In this document: positions 30,575 through 39,738 of the stretch, in pieces
Numbering within the stretch: the first letter of the stretch is position 1
How the letters are laid out: each line of letters opens with the position of its first letter
DNA from: [Clostridium] clostridioforme AGR2157
Lineage (GTDB): Bacteria; Bacillota; Clostridia; Lachnospirales; Lachnospiraceae
Direction of reading: 5' to 3'
DNA: 42,928 nucleotides
Assembly: GCF_000424325.1 (NCBI RefSeq)
Contig: NZ_AUJR01000045.1
Location: forward strand, 1 to 42,928
Made by a program: the position numbers and the translations under genes
The notes under the pieces: model-generated
What the model saw: only the letters and a program-made list of their open reading frames with translations
Database searches by the model: none
What the model was told of the DNA's origin: nothing

Positions 30575-31623
30575 CACATCACCTCCAATGTAACCGTTCC
30601 GGTCACTGCAATCTCTTCTTCCGTCAGGGCCATGTTGCCGGATACGCCGTTAAGCAACAGATTTGAGTAATCCTCCACGCCCTCAGTCCCCAGCAGCAGG
30701 TTCCCGACCCTTGCCAGGCTCACATAGGACAGGTCCAGGGCCTCCTTGTGCAGGTACTCAGTCAGTGCAGCCTGGAATGCATTCTGGACGACACCCAGGT
30801 TCATGCCTGCATGTAGCCTGATTCCAGCTGATACATTGACCGCCTTTTCCACGACAGATGCCACGGTCACATCCGCGCCGATGGGGCGCAGCTCCTCGAT
30901 ATGCTCCCGTACCATCTTCAGTATGCCGGTACCTGCAGCCGACATGTTGGCATCCGCTATGATGACCTTGACTGTCCCCGGTCCGTTGGCCAGTGGAAAG
31001 ACTTTGGCCGCGCCTACGCCATCGCACTCCATGGCCCAGTTATAATAATCATACCGGTTGCCACTGGTGGACGGTTTCTGTATCACATTCAACAGGCGCG
31101 CCTTCAAAGCGTTGTCGCTCTCTTCTTCGCTACCTGCTATAAGAATTGAAGTGAGCATTGCGGAGGTCAACCCTTGAACATGGTCAATTGGGAGCAGCTG
31201 TCCAGTATATCCATTCCCTATCTCTCCCTGCTTTTCACACTCCATGTCATACGTGTGTGAGCCATCCAGGACTCCTATATATCCAACTGCCCGATATATG
31301 ATGTGTTCTTCCTGAATTGCAGATACCCTGAACCCAATTGGGACCTGGACATTGAAAACACCCTGCTTATGTGCATAGGTAGCGGGTTTTCGTGCAATTC
31401 CATATGCTTCAGCAATCCGGTCAAGGCTTTCTCCACCCGCTGTTCCTGCATAGACATTGTCCTGTAACCGCTGCATGTCCATATATACCCCTTCAAGATA
31501 CCAGCTTACCGGTCCAAGGGCTGTCTGGATAATAGAGCCTTCCCTCTTGTCCAAATCATCAGGCACCCTGGACAGCTGGTCTGATAATATATTTGCATAC
31601 GTTTTTCCACTAAAATCTATCAT
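30574..31623 (-). CDS. Baseplate protein, Gp47/JayE family (XkdT-like)
   Basis: 349 aa of the baseplate J/gp47 type: 'MIDFSGKTYANILSDQLSRV', 'AGTAGGESLDRIAEAYGIAR', 'GEIGNGYTGQLLPIDHVQGL' and 'EEESDNALKARLLNVIQKPS'. The wedge protein joins the baseplate hub to the fibres. It overlaps the upstream DUF2634 gene by four bases (ATGA) and the fibre gene by one, so the block is tightly coupled. Confidence 0.93.
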   Translation of the reverse strand: MIDFSGKTYANILSDQLSRVPDDLDKREGSIIQTALGPVSWYLEGVYMDMQRLQDNVYAGTAGGESLDRIAEAYGIARKPATYAHKQGVFNVQVPIGFRVSAIQEEHIIYRAVGYIGVLDGSHTYDMECEKQGEIGNGYTGQLLPIDHVQGLTSAMLTSILIAGSEEESDNALKARLLNVIQKPSTSGNRYDYYNWAMECDGVGAAKVFPLANGPGTVKVIIADANMSAAGTGILKMVREHIEELRPIGADVTVASVVEKAVNVSAGIRLHAGMNLGVVQNAFQAALTEYLHKEALDLSYVSLARVGNLLLGTEGVEDYSNLLLNGVSGNMALTEEEIAVTGTVTLEVM

Positions 31624-32021
31624 ACCGTTACCTCTGCCTGTACCGGGCCAAAAATTGTACTTACATCAAATACGCATTTTAGGACACCCTGTCCCTGGTC
31701 TGTAAAAACGAAATTCCCTACGGACAGCACTCTGCTGTCTGTAGAAAATGCGTCCTCCACCCGCCTCGCAATCTCACTGGTTACATAATCATATTCTTCG
31801 CCAATCAGTTCCTCTAACTCAACCCCAAAATTAGGGCTGTATATCTGCCACCGGAACCGCTCCGTATTCAGGATGATGTCCACCGCCTGCCGCATGGCAG
31901 CAAGCCCGGAACCCATCCCACTAATCTGTCTGGATGACCAGTCAATCATGAATGTATTTGTAGGTCTGTCTACATACGTCAATGAAGTGTCCAGCCCTAC
32001 CCCCTCCGGCAATGTTGCCAT
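31620..32021 (-). CDS. Baseplate wedge protein, DUF2634 (XkdS-like, gp25 type)
   Basis: 133 aa; 'DRPTNTFMIDWSSRQISGMG', 'LAAMRQAVDIILNTERFRWQ' and 'YSPNFGVELEELIGEEYDYV' match DUF2634, the Gram-positive counterpart of the gp25 lysozyme-like baseplate wedge. Despite the family's name no lysozyme activity is expected. It overlaps the XkdT-like gene by four bases (ATGA). Confidence 0.9.
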   Translation of the reverse strand: MATLPEGVGLDTSLTYVDRPTNTFMIDWSSRQISGMGSGLAAMRQAVDIILNTERFRWQIYSPNFGVELEELIGEEYDYVTSEIARRVEDAFSTDSRVLSVGNFVFTDQGQGVLKCVFDVSTIFGPVQAEVTV

Positions 32022-32032
32022 ATCATGCCTCC

Positions 32033-32338
32033 TTATACCCTCGATAGAATGATGTATCTGCTCCCGTGTGAAACCCTAAGCATGACCACCTTATCGCCTA
32101 CGGCCAGTCCCTCATTAATCACAACAGTACCACCGCCTCCCCCCTGTACCTTGGCTGACCTGGATTTTACGTTTTCCGTCAGGACCAGTGCCACATCCGG
32201 AACCGGAAGCATTGTGTCATCCAGCTTGACGGTTAGTGGGGCAATGGATGAGACCGTACCATACACTATGTCGGTTTGCTTATTTGCCTTAGTATTATCC
32301 TGTACAATCATATTCAACACGTCAATCAATTCAGACAA
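32033..32338 (-). CDS. DUF2577 baseplate-associated protein (XkdR-like)
   Basis: 101 aa; 'IVYGTVSSIAPLTVKLDDTM', 'LPVPDVALVLTENV' and the C-terminal 'LAVGDKVVMLRVSHGSRYII' match DUF2577. It starts with TTG at 32338, preceded by GGGAGGG 8 bases upstream, and overlaps the XkdQ-like gene by 8 bases. It is a small OB-fold-like part of the hub/baseplate in PBSX-type tails. Confidence 0.85.
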   Translation of the reverse strand: MSELIDVLNMIVQDNTKANKQTDIVYGTVSSIAPLTVKLDDTMLPVPDVALVLTENVKSRSAKVQGGGGGTVVINEGLAVGDKVVMLRVSHGSRYIILSRV

Positions 32339-33347
32339 TATTTATCCCTCCCAGCTGTTGGAAATCCTTAAACTCGATACTCATGACATGGTCATCTGCC
32401 TCAAAGCTGTGTACAACCTTTTCGGTAAGCACCAGCCTGGACATGGATAAATCTTGAATCCTACTTATCCGGACAGGCACTATGGTCCCCGCCCTGATTC
32501 CCGGGACCCCAATAACATTATCCATGGTCAATGTCTGCACTACCCGGTTATAATACTGGAGATACTGTTTGCACATCTGGTCAATCTGTGCCTCGTTCAG
32601 GTTTTCATCCACCTCATCGTAATACTGGAGTAGTCCCCATTTGGATATGGTTTCCGTATCCTCGTAGATGTAGGTATCCGCCTTCCCGGTCTCACTATTG
32701 GGCCGTACCAGCTTCACTCGGTTATATGTGTCGGAATCAATATCCCGGCTGTAAGTATATTCCGTTGCCAGGCTCCTGTCCCCCACTACAGTTGTGACGA
32801 ACATGTCCTTCGCTTCAACCAAGGTCAATGCTCCGGCATTATCGTAAAAATTATATATCTTTCCTGTTTGGATGATTGTCTCAGACAATGCACCAAAAAT
32901 GATATCCAGACAGGATTCATTTTCCTTGATAAGACATGGAAAAACATATCCTGTATCTTCCATTTTCCCAACTGTCAATCCGAAATCAGCCGCAATCTGT
33001 TGGATAATCTGCGCCAAGGTCATATTAATGAAAGTATAACTTGCATTCGCTTTCAGATATCGCAGCTGGTCATATGCGGTGTACTCTGATTCCCCCAATT
33101 GATTCTCTGTAATTGTAAATACATATCCCTTGAACATCCTTATCCCATCTACCGTAAGTTCCACCGAACTTCCTTCCGAAATCAAAGGAGCATCAACACA
33201 CGAAAACACCAGCTTGGCAGGAGAATCAAAACGGTTTGTAGTAAGTTCGGCTGATTCAATGATGTTTGCATATTCAGTAATTGTGGTCTGTGTGGCCCCA
33301 CCAGGGGCAGGACCAACGGTCTGGACCCGCAAAGAAAAACTATCCAT
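32331..33347 (-). CDS. Tail hub protein, XkdQ/YqbQ-like
   Basis: 338 aa. 'EYANIIESAELTTNRFDSPA', 'VDGIRMFKGYVFTITENQLG', 'AYDQLRYLKANASYTFINMT' and 'VRISRIQDLSMSRLVLTEKV' match the XkdQ/YqbQ family, a gpD/gp27-type hub that caps the tube above the spike. It follows the XkdP-like gene by four bases and overlaps the DUF2577 gene. Confidence 0.9.
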   Translation of the reverse strand: MDSFSLRVQTVGPAPGGATQTTITEYANIIESAELTTNRFDSPAKLVFSCVDAPLISEGSSVELTVDGIRMFKGYVFTITENQLGESEYTAYDQLRYLKANASYTFINMTLAQIIQQIAADFGLTVGKMEDTGYVFPCLIKENESCLDIIFGALSETIIQTGKIYNFYDNAGALTLVEAKDMFVTTVVGDRSLATEYTYSRDIDSDTYNRVKLVRPNSETGKADTYIYEDTETISKWGLLQYYDEVDENLNEAQIDQMCKQYLQYYNRVVQTLTMDNVIGVPGIRAGTIVPVRISRIQDLSMSRLVLTEKVVHSFEADDHVMSIEFKDFQQLGGINIV

Positions 33348-33351
33348 CGTA

Positions 33352-34062
33352 TCACCCCGTTATCTGCAGCTGGTCTGCGGACAGCCAGCCATATGAGCCA
33401 ATATGTACTGGATAGGGATTCCCTTCTACTATCCGGGTCACGGTTGTACTTAAGTTATTTGCCGTGCCATAAGGCTTTGCCCCATAACTGTCACTCCAAT
33501 ACTTTCCATTGGCAATACAGGGGGCACCTACCCGCAACACTGGTGTTTCCACCTCCCGCGCTACCTCAGTAGTGGCTTCCGGGGCATCAGCAAGTGGCGT
33601 GGCAGACGTGGTGATGATTGACACCACCTCCGGCTCATAGTTCTTATATTCGGTCAATTCCACCTCATAATAGATGTCATTCGGTTCACCGCCCTTATCC
33701 TTTGTCTTAAAATCGCTGATGATGCATCGGATATTGGTGTCATAGAGCCCTGAACGGGATATGATTAGACGGCATTTCTGATTCTTGTTTAATGCTTTCT
33801 CAAAATATTCGACATAGTCTTCTGGGGCCTTTGCATTGCCATTGACATAAGGGTCGTCCGCAGATGAAGGAAAAAAACTTTCCCAGGAAACCACCTTTAA
33901 TGATGGTTTCCTGGGAACCACTATCTCACCAATACCGATTACAGAATATGTCTTGTGGTCAGTTGGGTACTTGATTTCTATCTCTTCTGGATTTACAGGC
34001 AGTTTTACCTTCCTGCTTCCAAATTTTATATATATGGAGCAGCCATTTTTGATTTTTGCCAT
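33352..34062 (-). CDS. XkdP/YqbP-like tail protein
   Basis: 236 aa. The N-terminal part ('VKLPVNPEEIEIKYPTDHKT', 'YSVIGIGEIVVPRKPSLKVV', 'SWESFFPSSADDPYV') is typical of XkdP. PBSX XkdP ends in a LysM wall-binding domain; here the C-terminal part has a different module ('APCIANGKYWSDSYGAKPYG', 'IGSYGWLSADQLQITG'), likely an SH3-like or spacer fold. It sits between tape measure and hub, probably joining tube end and baseplate. Confidence 0.85.
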   Translation of the reverse strand: MAKIKNGCSIYIKFGSRKVKLPVNPEEIEIKYPTDHKTYSVIGIGEIVVPRKPSLKVVSWESFFPSSADDPYVNGNAKAPEDYVEYFEKALNKNQKCRLIISRSGLYDTNIRCIISDFKTKDKGGEPNDIYYEVELTEYKNYEPEVVSIITTSATPLADAPEATTEVAREVETPVLRVGAPCIANGKYWSDSYGAKPYGTANNLSTTVTRIVEGNPYPVHIGSYGWLSADQLQITG

Positions 34063-34079
34063 GGTACGTATACTCCTAT

Positions 34080-36179
34080 CTATCCATGTGATACCGATGT
34101 GTGCGCTGCGGCCTGCTGGATGAGCAATACCTTAAGCTTATCCGCGATATCCTTTGAGGTCAGGTTTTTCGCAGCGGATTCCGGAATGGATACCGAAATC
34201 TGCGGAGCCAGTGTCTGAAGCTCCACGTTGTTCATATATCTCCGTTCAGCCAGGTCACGATATAGCTTTATATCCTCATCCGACAGGTTGACATCCCCAT
34301 CTATTTTTTTTACCCGGTCTACATCCCCCACATCCAAGTCACCGGCCGCTGGGATGGAAGATGCATCAAACCCTCCGAACGTATCCTTCAGGGAATCAAG
34401 ACTGATATCCATATTATCCAGCTTAGAGCCTAAATCAGCGCCGTATTTGCCCCATTCAGCTGCAGTTGCACCTACATCCAAGTTTGCCATACGCTTAATT
34501 TGGATGGCATTTTCCCCGAATGTATTATCCACCCAGCTACTAAGGTTATCCCGGAATCCCGAAACAGCTCCCTGCAGGTTACTTCCAGTAAGTGCATCAA
34601 TGGCACCTGCAACAGTTTCCACCATGCTTAGAATGGCATCCAAGGCATCTGCAAACAGATGCGCAATTGCAGCTACTGGGTCATTAAATACATTGGCAAA
34701 AAACTCCGCAAAGGATGCAATGACATTCCAAAGTGTAGCAAATATATTGTATCCAACCGCGTAAATCATGCCGAATACCTGCCCTACCCATCCGCCTACT
34801 TCCTGCATTCCAAAACCAAACTGTTGGGCTGCTATAAGAGCCCCGGCCAGTACCGCAATCAGCAATAGAATCGGCCAGTTAGCAACTGCCCAGGCTGCAG
34901 CTGTCGCAAGCGCCCCTCCTATGTTGGCTGCCGCCGTTGCAATGGCCTGTGCCTGTAGTATCACGAAGGCAATCCCAATGGCTGCCAGAACTGGAATAAT
35001 AAAATCCAGGTTGTTCGATACCCAAAGTGCACCTTTCCCAATAATGCTTAAGGCTCCAACACCAATTTTGGCTGCCAGGGAAAAGAGATTAATTAGCCTT
35101 GTCATTGCCTGCTGTGCCTCATCTGTCTGCAAGTAATCACTCCATCCCTCAAAGCTGTCCTGTAGACTCTTTTGGATTTCATTTTTCCCCATAGTAAAGG
35201 CTTGGCTTAGTGTCATAGGCATATCCCTGAAAGTTTTATCAATCTCATCCGTTGCACTCAGCATTGCATTTTTAACAATCTCAGCAGTGATAGCCCCATC
35301 CGAAGCCAACTCCCTAATCTCTCCCACACTTACCCCCAGATAGTCTGCAATTGTGCGGATTATATTTGGGGCTGACTCAAATACGGCATTCAGTTCCTCG
35401 CCTCTGAGCACTCCGGCACCCAACGCCTGCGTGAGCTGCAGGGATGCGGAAGCAATCTCCTGCTGACTTGCACCAGCAATGACAAACTGTTTATTCAGGT
35501 TTTCTGCGAATTGGATAAGTTCCGCATTGTTTGCAAATGCATCCTTGGCATTCTGTCCGATTTTCGCAACAACATTAGCAGTATCCAAATAAGAGGTCCG
35601 TGTCCTCTGGGCTGATGCAAAAATCATGTCCTGAAGGGCCTCCGTGGACTGGAGTCCATCGTTTATCAGGTCCAATTTTGCATTAATCTGGGATTGCGCA
35701 TCAGCAGTTGACAAAAACATCTTTGTAAGGACCATGGCCCCTGTAGCTGCTGCAATTTTTTTTATCGTTGACAGTAGTCCTTTGGCTGATTTATTAGTAT
35801 TTTCAACTTCTGCTGTATGCTGCCTTTGACAGCTTATGGCCTTAAGTAATTCCTGGTTCTCCTGCTGTATCTGTGCTCCAAGCTGACGGATGCTTCCGAT
35901 TACTGCACCAGAGGAACGCCCCATCGCCCGGCTAAGGTTCTGGTCCAGCATATAAGCTGACTGGTTTGCCTGCACAAGCAGCTGGTTTGTCTTTTGGACA
36001 GCGCTGCCTACATCCTGCACCGCCGCAACCGTGGCCCCAGAATTTTTATTAAACAGGTCACTAGCACTCTGGTCCAGCGTGACAATCCTGTTTAATGCGC
36101 GGTTCCCTGCAGCCTCAAATGCATTGAAGGTAGAGGAAAAATTATCTGTCAGGACAAAAGCTTCGTTTATCACACCCAT
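34080..36179 (-). CDS. Tape measure protein (XkdO-like)
   Basis: 699 aa. After an N-terminal helical region, a TIGR02675-type tape-measure domain is seen ('AGASQQEIASASLQLTQALG', 'GVLRGEELNAVFESAPNIIR', 'DGAITAEIVKNAM'). Hydrophobic helices follow at about 390-460 ('LLLIAVLAGALIAAQQFGFG'), which may enter the host membrane at DNA entry. Protein length sets tail length; 699 aa implies a tail near 100 nm by the usual 0.15 nm per residue, an estimate only. Its ATG shares a base with the stop of the frameshifted chaperone (TAATG). Confidence 0.92.
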   Translation of the reverse strand: MGVINEAFVLTDNFSSTFNAFEAAGNRALNRIVTLDQSASDLFNKNSGATVAAVQDVGSAVQKTNQLLVQANQSAYMLDQNLSRAMGRSSGAVIGSIRQLGAQIQQENQELLKAISCQRQHTAEVENTNKSAKGLLSTIKKIAAATGAMVLTKMFLSTADAQSQINAKLDLINDGLQSTEALQDMIFASAQRTRTSYLDTANVVAKIGQNAKDAFANNAELIQFAENLNKQFVIAGASQQEIASASLQLTQALGAGVLRGEELNAVFESAPNIIRTIADYLGVSVGEIRELASDGAITAEIVKNAMLSATDEIDKTFRDMPMTLSQAFTMGKNEIQKSLQDSFEGWSDYLQTDEAQQAMTRLINLFSLAAKIGVGALSIIGKGALWVSNNLDFIIPVLAAIGIAFVILQAQAIATAAANIGGALATAAAWAVANWPILLLIAVLAGALIAAQQFGFGMQEVGGWVGQVFGMIYAVGYNIFATLWNVIASFAEFFANVFNDPVAAIAHLFADALDAILSMVETVAGAIDALTGSNLQGAVSGFRDNLSSWVDNTFGENAIQIKRMANLDVGATAAEWGKYGADLGSKLDNMDISLDSLKDTFGGFDASSIPAAGDLDVGDVDRVKKIDGDVNLSDEDIKLYRDLAERRYMNNVELQTLAPQISVSIPESAAKNLTSKDIADKLKVLLIQQAAAHTSVSHG

Positions 36180-36756
36180 TACTTAACCTTTACCTCCTTT
36201 GCTTCCTTCTTAATCAATTCCCACATCAAAAGCTTTTCCTTAAGACTCCTATCAAGGACCTCTGTGGGGTACACACCGTGCTGGCAAAGCATGTATTGAC
36301 ATAACCTTGAATCCAGTGTGTCCCCAGCGGCTAGTTTTTTGCTTCTTCCTCTATTTCATTAAGTTCATTATCCGTTGATATGAAACCATTGAAGTTATTA
36401 ATTTCCCTGACGAGTTTTCCATATTCCCCCGAAGATAACATCCTACCCGGCACATCCAGTGGGTCAGCTGTCTTGTAATAATCACACAGTTCCGAATCCT
36501 TAAAATTAGGGGATACGACACAGGCGTCCACCAGAAGCTTCCCGTATTTCACGTTATCCAATTCCCGGACAATCTGTCCGTTAATTTTCTCCCTCTTGGT
36601 TGCTTTTGTGGTCAGCTTATTATTGGTTTCCTGATCAATAATCCTGATTACAAAAGGTACAACGTTCCCTTCCTCATCCTTAAACCGTTCGGAAATAATC
36701 ACCTCTTTAGTCTCATTCATGATTGGTGGCTGTAAAAAAGCCTTAATATTTGACAT
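36179..36756 (-). CDS. Tail assembly chaperone, -1 frameshift product
   Basis: A slip of -1 at the heptamer (36340-36334) replaces the stop with 51 further codons starting 'LAAGDTLDSRLCQYMLCQHG' and ending 'KKEAKEVKVK' at TAA 36181-36179, for 192 aa in total. The 51-codon frame has no start codon or ribosome site of its own that would explain it otherwise, it is helical and charged like other G-T extensions, and its stop overlaps the tape-measure ATG. In known phages the longer form links chaperone, tape measure and tube protein. Only the sequence supports it; the frameshift rate is unknown. Confidence 0.87.
36331..36756 (-). CDS. Tail assembly chaperone, short form (XkdN-like)
   Basis: 141 aa. 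'IMNETKEVIISERFKDEEGN', 'VVPFVIRIIDQETNNKLTTK' and 'GKLLVDACVVSPNFKDSELC' match the XkdN-like tail chaperone family, lying between tube and tape-measure genes as in gpG of lambda. It coats the tape-measure protein during assembly and is not part of the virion. It ends 'EEEAKN' at a TAG directly behind a slippery heptamer, so a second, longer product is expected. Confidence 0.9.
   Translation of the reverse strand: MSNIKAFLQPPIMNETKEVIISERFKDEEGNVVPFVIRIIDQETNNKLTTKATKREKINGQIVRELDNVKYGKLLVDACVVSPNFKDSELCDYYKTADPLDVPGRMLSSGEYGKLVREINNFNGFISTDNELNEIEEEAKN
36334..36340 (-). promoter_or_regulatory. Slippery heptamer A AAA AAC for -1 ribosomal frameshifting
   Basis: In the chaperone frame the codons are GCA AAA AAC TAG, giving the consensus X XXY YYZ heptamer in the correct phase right before the stop. 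I did not find a strong pseudoknot downstream by eye; an AGCCGCTGGGGAC segment could fold weakly. Confidence 0.85.
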
Positions 36757-36760
36757 GCTA

Positions 36761-37228
36761 TCATCCTCCTAATTGTGTTGGGTCATTAAACCAGTTCAGG
36801 ACCTCAATTCCAGTATATGAAAATCCCACTTCCATCTCCAGGAAATCCGAATCTGCATCCAACATGGCCACAGGAAGCTTCTGAAGCTTCACATTGTAGA
36901 ATACTACGGTCTGGGTCCCAACACTGGTTGTTGGGTCGTCATTGGTTATCTGGATAGTAAAATATGGCAACTTCCCGGTCCTTAAGTACTCCTGCAGGAG
37001 CCTTAAAAAATACGGACTCCCATAATAAATCGTCATGGACCCACTTAGGGAAACCCCGGTTGTTTTCTTCTGTACCAGAGTCGTCCCCACTACCTTAAAA
37101 TCGCTCTCTTGAAATTCTGCATTTGACTGGAATTTCTTCAGGCCAAACATTTCATGGTTTTCCCCATCGATGGTCATGAATCCACTCCCGGATTTACCAT
37201 TAAGGGCATCACGTTCTAACAGAAACAT
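36761..37228 (-). CDS. Tail tube protein (XkdM-like)
   Basis: 155 aa with the XkdM pattern 'GKSGSGFMTIDGENHEMFGL', 'KVVGTTLVQKKTTGVSLSGS' and 'TIYYGSPYFLRLLQEYLRTG'. It forms the inner tube of the contractile tail. AAGGAGG precedes the start, 11 bases after the sheath gene. Confidence 0.92.
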   Translation of the reverse strand: MFLLERDALNGKSGSGFMTIDGENHEMFGLKKFQSNAEFQESDFKVVGTTLVQKKTTGVSLSGSMTIYYGSPYFLRLLQEYLRTGKLPYFTIQITNDDPTTSVGTQTVVFYNVKLQKLPVAMLDADSDFLEMEVGFSYTGIEVLNWFNDPTQLGG

Positions 37229-37239
37229 TTTCTACCTCC

Positions 37240-38598
37240 TTATTGCGCGGCAGTGTTTACGGATACCGTCACTGTCATGTAAATCTTCTCTATGCTGTCC
37301 ACCGGCTGGATGGCAACATCAATCAGTACGGAATCAACACTGCTTCCTGCCCTCACCTGTACATCATCTGCGACAAAGTTCTGGATACCGTTGCCGGCCT
37401 GTATCTCGTTCAGATAGCCTACAATCCATCCCTTCATAAGATTGCGCCCGGTTTCAGTATTATCAGTCTTTCCGATGTAGTATAGGCTGAACTGTTTATA
37501 TACATCGTTGCAGAACTGGTTAAGCACCCGCATTACCCGGTTCTTGGAAAATTCCTGGCCTTTGTCCACACTGTAAGATGTCAGTGTGTTGATATCTGTG
37601 CATACCTTGACGGAACCAAATGTGTCAATGAACACAATCTCGCCAGATTGTATGGCTGCTGTTATCTGCCCATCAGTCAGTTTCGGGTTAGCCTCAATCG
37701 CATCCGGATATTGTGCATACGTCAACGACTGGTTATATCTTGCACCTGCCTCCGCACCCCCCAGCCACCATGTGACCTGCTGTGCAGTCAACGCCGTACC
37801 ATCTGACAGCTTGACCCCATTTTTTGCGGATATCACCCACTCGCTGTTTACCGTATGTGCATTGGCCATTACAGCCTGGCATTTCTGACCAATGCTATTT
37901 GATACACGTCTCACAAATGCTGCAATCGCCTGTATAGTCGTATTATCAGTGCCATCATAGACCAATGTATCAAATTGGTAAGGTTCAATGGCAGTCAGGA
38001 ATGCTGCATAATCAGATGCTGATATAGTTGGGTCGGTTCCCCCTGCCAATGTGACCCCAGCTGTTTCAGTTATATCAGTTCCTGTTCCATCAAACGTTAC
38101 CCATGTATTTGCTTTCAGGTCATCCAGCTTTTTAATAGCCTGTTCATCAACTATGGTCCCATCGATTACAGTACTGACATCAAATGCCCCAGCTTGGTCG
38201 GCCTGTTCCTGCACGATAACAGAGATGTCATTTCCCCTGATACCTTCATACAGCGCCGTGATGGTCAGGGCTCCCGATGTAACCGTTGCCTTCTTTCCGC
38301 CACTTCCCTTAGGCCTGTACAACAGGATTTTACTAGGCCCTGCACTGACATCGCTTCCTTTCATCATTTCTCGCAAAAATAAGGCCTTGGGACTCGCGAT
38401 ATCATAACCGATATATGGTCTTAAATCTTCACCAGGCAATATTTCCTTAATGGTTTCCACAGGTCCCCAGGAAAGGGGTTCTGCGATTGCCACAATGCCT
38501 TTATTCCCAACATTGGTATTGATGTTGCCTTTGGATTTGACATTGATATACACACCGGGCTGCACTTTGTTCTGGTTTGTCCATGTACCTCCTGCCAT
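37240..38598 (-). CDS. Tail sheath protein (XkdK-like)
   Basis: 452 aa. 'GTWTNQNKVQPGVYINVKSK' at the N-terminus, 'RPKGSGGKKATVTSGALTIT', 'AKNGVKLSDGTALTAQQVTW' and 'RVLNQFCNDVYKQFSLYYIG' are sheath family marks, with the handshake-forming C-terminal part 'VDSVLIDVAIQPVDSIEKIY'. It defines the phage as contractile (myovirus). Full length. Confidence 0.94.
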   Translation of the reverse strand: MAGGTWTNQNKVQPGVYINVKSKGNINTNVGNKGIVAIAEPLSWGPVETIKEILPGEDLRPYIGYDIASPKALFLREMMKGSDVSAGPSKILLYRPKGSGGKKATVTSGALTITALYEGIRGNDISVIVQEQADQAGAFDVSTVIDGTIVDEQAIKKLDDLKANTWVTFDGTGTDITETAGVTLAGGTDPTISASDYAAFLTAIEPYQFDTLVYDGTDNTTIQAIAAFVRRVSNSIGQKCQAVMANAHTVNSEWVISAKNGVKLSDGTALTAQQVTWWLGGAEAGARYNQSLTYAQYPDAIEANPKLTDGQITAAIQSGEIVFIDTFGSVKVCTDINTLTSYSVDKGQEFSKNRVMRVLNQFCNDVYKQFSLYYIGKTDNTETGRNLMKGWIVGYLNEIQAGNGIQNFVADDVQVRAGSSVDSVLIDVAIQPVDSIEKIYMTVTVSVNTAAQ

Positions 38599-38600
38599 GT

Positions 38601-38804
38601 CTACTTACCTCCTTTCAAAACTTTGTCGAGGGCCGCCTTCGCGTCCTCTATGGTGTATTCCGGCTCCTGCAGGATTGCCCTGGCAAAATCCGGCTGATAT
38701 CCTGACAGGACCTTACTATGCAGTAATTTGTCGGTCGGATATTTCTTCAGCTTCTTCTGTTTCGATATCGCAATAGGGCCTTTAATTTTATTTGATGCTG
38801 GCAT
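38601..38804 (-). CDS. Small basic phage protein between tail terminator and sheath
   Basis: 67 aa, 'MPASNKIKGPIAISKQKKLK' followed by a helical part ('PEYTIEDAKAALDKVLKGGK'). Lysine-rich. TGGAGG precedes its start. It overlaps the upstream DUF6838-like gene by 17 bases. Small genes in this place are common in PBSX-type phages; function unknown. Confidence 0.7.
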   Translation of the reverse strand: MPASNKIKGPIAISKQKKLKKYPTDKLLHSKVLSGYQPDFARAILQEPEYTIEDAKAALDKVLKGGK

Positions 38805-39237
38805 TGTTTTCCTCCATTATCTGCATCAGTTCATTGTTTCTTGGGGCGCTTACCCGTTGCCGGATATGGAATTGATAGTGCATTTCATCATCCTCTGTCT
38901 GCCATTGCCGCTCAAAGGTACGTATCTTGGCTGTCCCTCCACTACTGTCTGCATAATCAAACAGTTCCAACATCCCATCCAGGTACTCTGCTATGGCCTG
39001 TATTTCCGCATTTCCATTTACGATATTACGCTGCTGCACAAACACGATATCAACACCCAGGTCACGCAGGAACCTATCATTCAGATGCTTTTCAATTTTG
39101 GAAGGCATGAAAAAAATAAAAAAGCAAGGGTAGTCTGTCCCCTGCTGGTTTGGGCTGGCATATACCGGATAATCCGGATACTGTGCTGTAAGTACTCCGG
39201 CCAGGCTATTTATAATGTTCTCTAATGTGAATATCAT
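38788..39237 (-). CDS. Tail terminator-like protein (XkdJ position, DUF6838-like)
   Basis: 149 aa; 'TLENIINSLAGVLTAQYPDY', 'NQQGTDYPCFFIFFMPSKIE' and 'QRVSAPRNNELMQIMEENN' fit small proteins that close the tail end next to the head. The assignment rests on position between the HK97-gp10-like and sheath genes plus family resemblance. Its ATG overlaps the stop of the upstream gene (ATGA). Confidence 0.72.
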   Translation of the reverse strand: MIFTLENIINSLAGVLTAQYPDYPVYASPNQQGTDYPCFFIFFMPSKIEKHLNDRFLRDLGVDIVFVQQRNIVNGNAEIQAIAEYLDGMLELFDYADSSGGTAKIRTFERQWQTEDDEMHYQFHIRQRVSAPRNNELMQIMEENNASIK

Positions 39238-39734
39238 CTGAACGCCTCCCTCACACGTTTTCCCAGTTCCATACGGACCACATCGCGGTACTTTCCAATG
39301 GCCGCCTCTTTCATGTATTTTCCCTCCACATACTTTGTCCTGGTTCCAACGGTAATCCCACCCATGGATGGATTTACCTTTTCCAGCATATTCCCGTTGA
39401 TTATCAATCCCGGTACAAAATGCTGGTCCATCCGATGCCCATCATTGACATAGGATGCATATAGTATGTTATTAGCCAGTGTTGTCCTCACACTGGCACC
39501 CGAGATGACTGGTTTCGTCACACTGTCTGTTGACCAATGCTGCGCCAATTCACCAGACCGGGTCCCGGTACCAGAAATAGGGGCGCCTCCGTTTGGAGGG
39601 GTCCTTTCCGTAGCCTTTTCCACTGCTGCGATCATAGCGCCTTCGGCCACATCGGCCATAATCCTCGGCACATCCTGCCCTGCCTTATGAAGTTCTTCCA
39701 GTCGCTTGCGCATCTGGCTTCCAAAACTTGACAT
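39234..39734 (-). CDS. HK97 gp10-like head-tail protein (XkdI-like)
   Basis: 166 aa; 'RKRLEELHKAGQDVPRIMAD', 'EGAMIAAVEKATERTPPNGG', 'LAQHWSTDSVTKPVISG' and 'YASYVNDGHRM' are typical of the gp10/XkdI family that adapts head to tail. Basic C-terminal end. Overlaps the next gene by four bases. Confidence 0.85.
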   Translation of the reverse strand: MSSFGSQMRKRLEELHKAGQDVPRIMADVAEGAMIAAVEKATERTPPNGGAPISGTGTRSGELAQHWSTDSVTKPVISGASVRTTLANNILYASYVNDGHRMDQHFVPGLIINGNMLEKVNPSMGGITVGTRTKYVEGKYMKEAAIGKYRDVVRMELGKRVREAFR

Positions 39735-39738
39735 GCAT

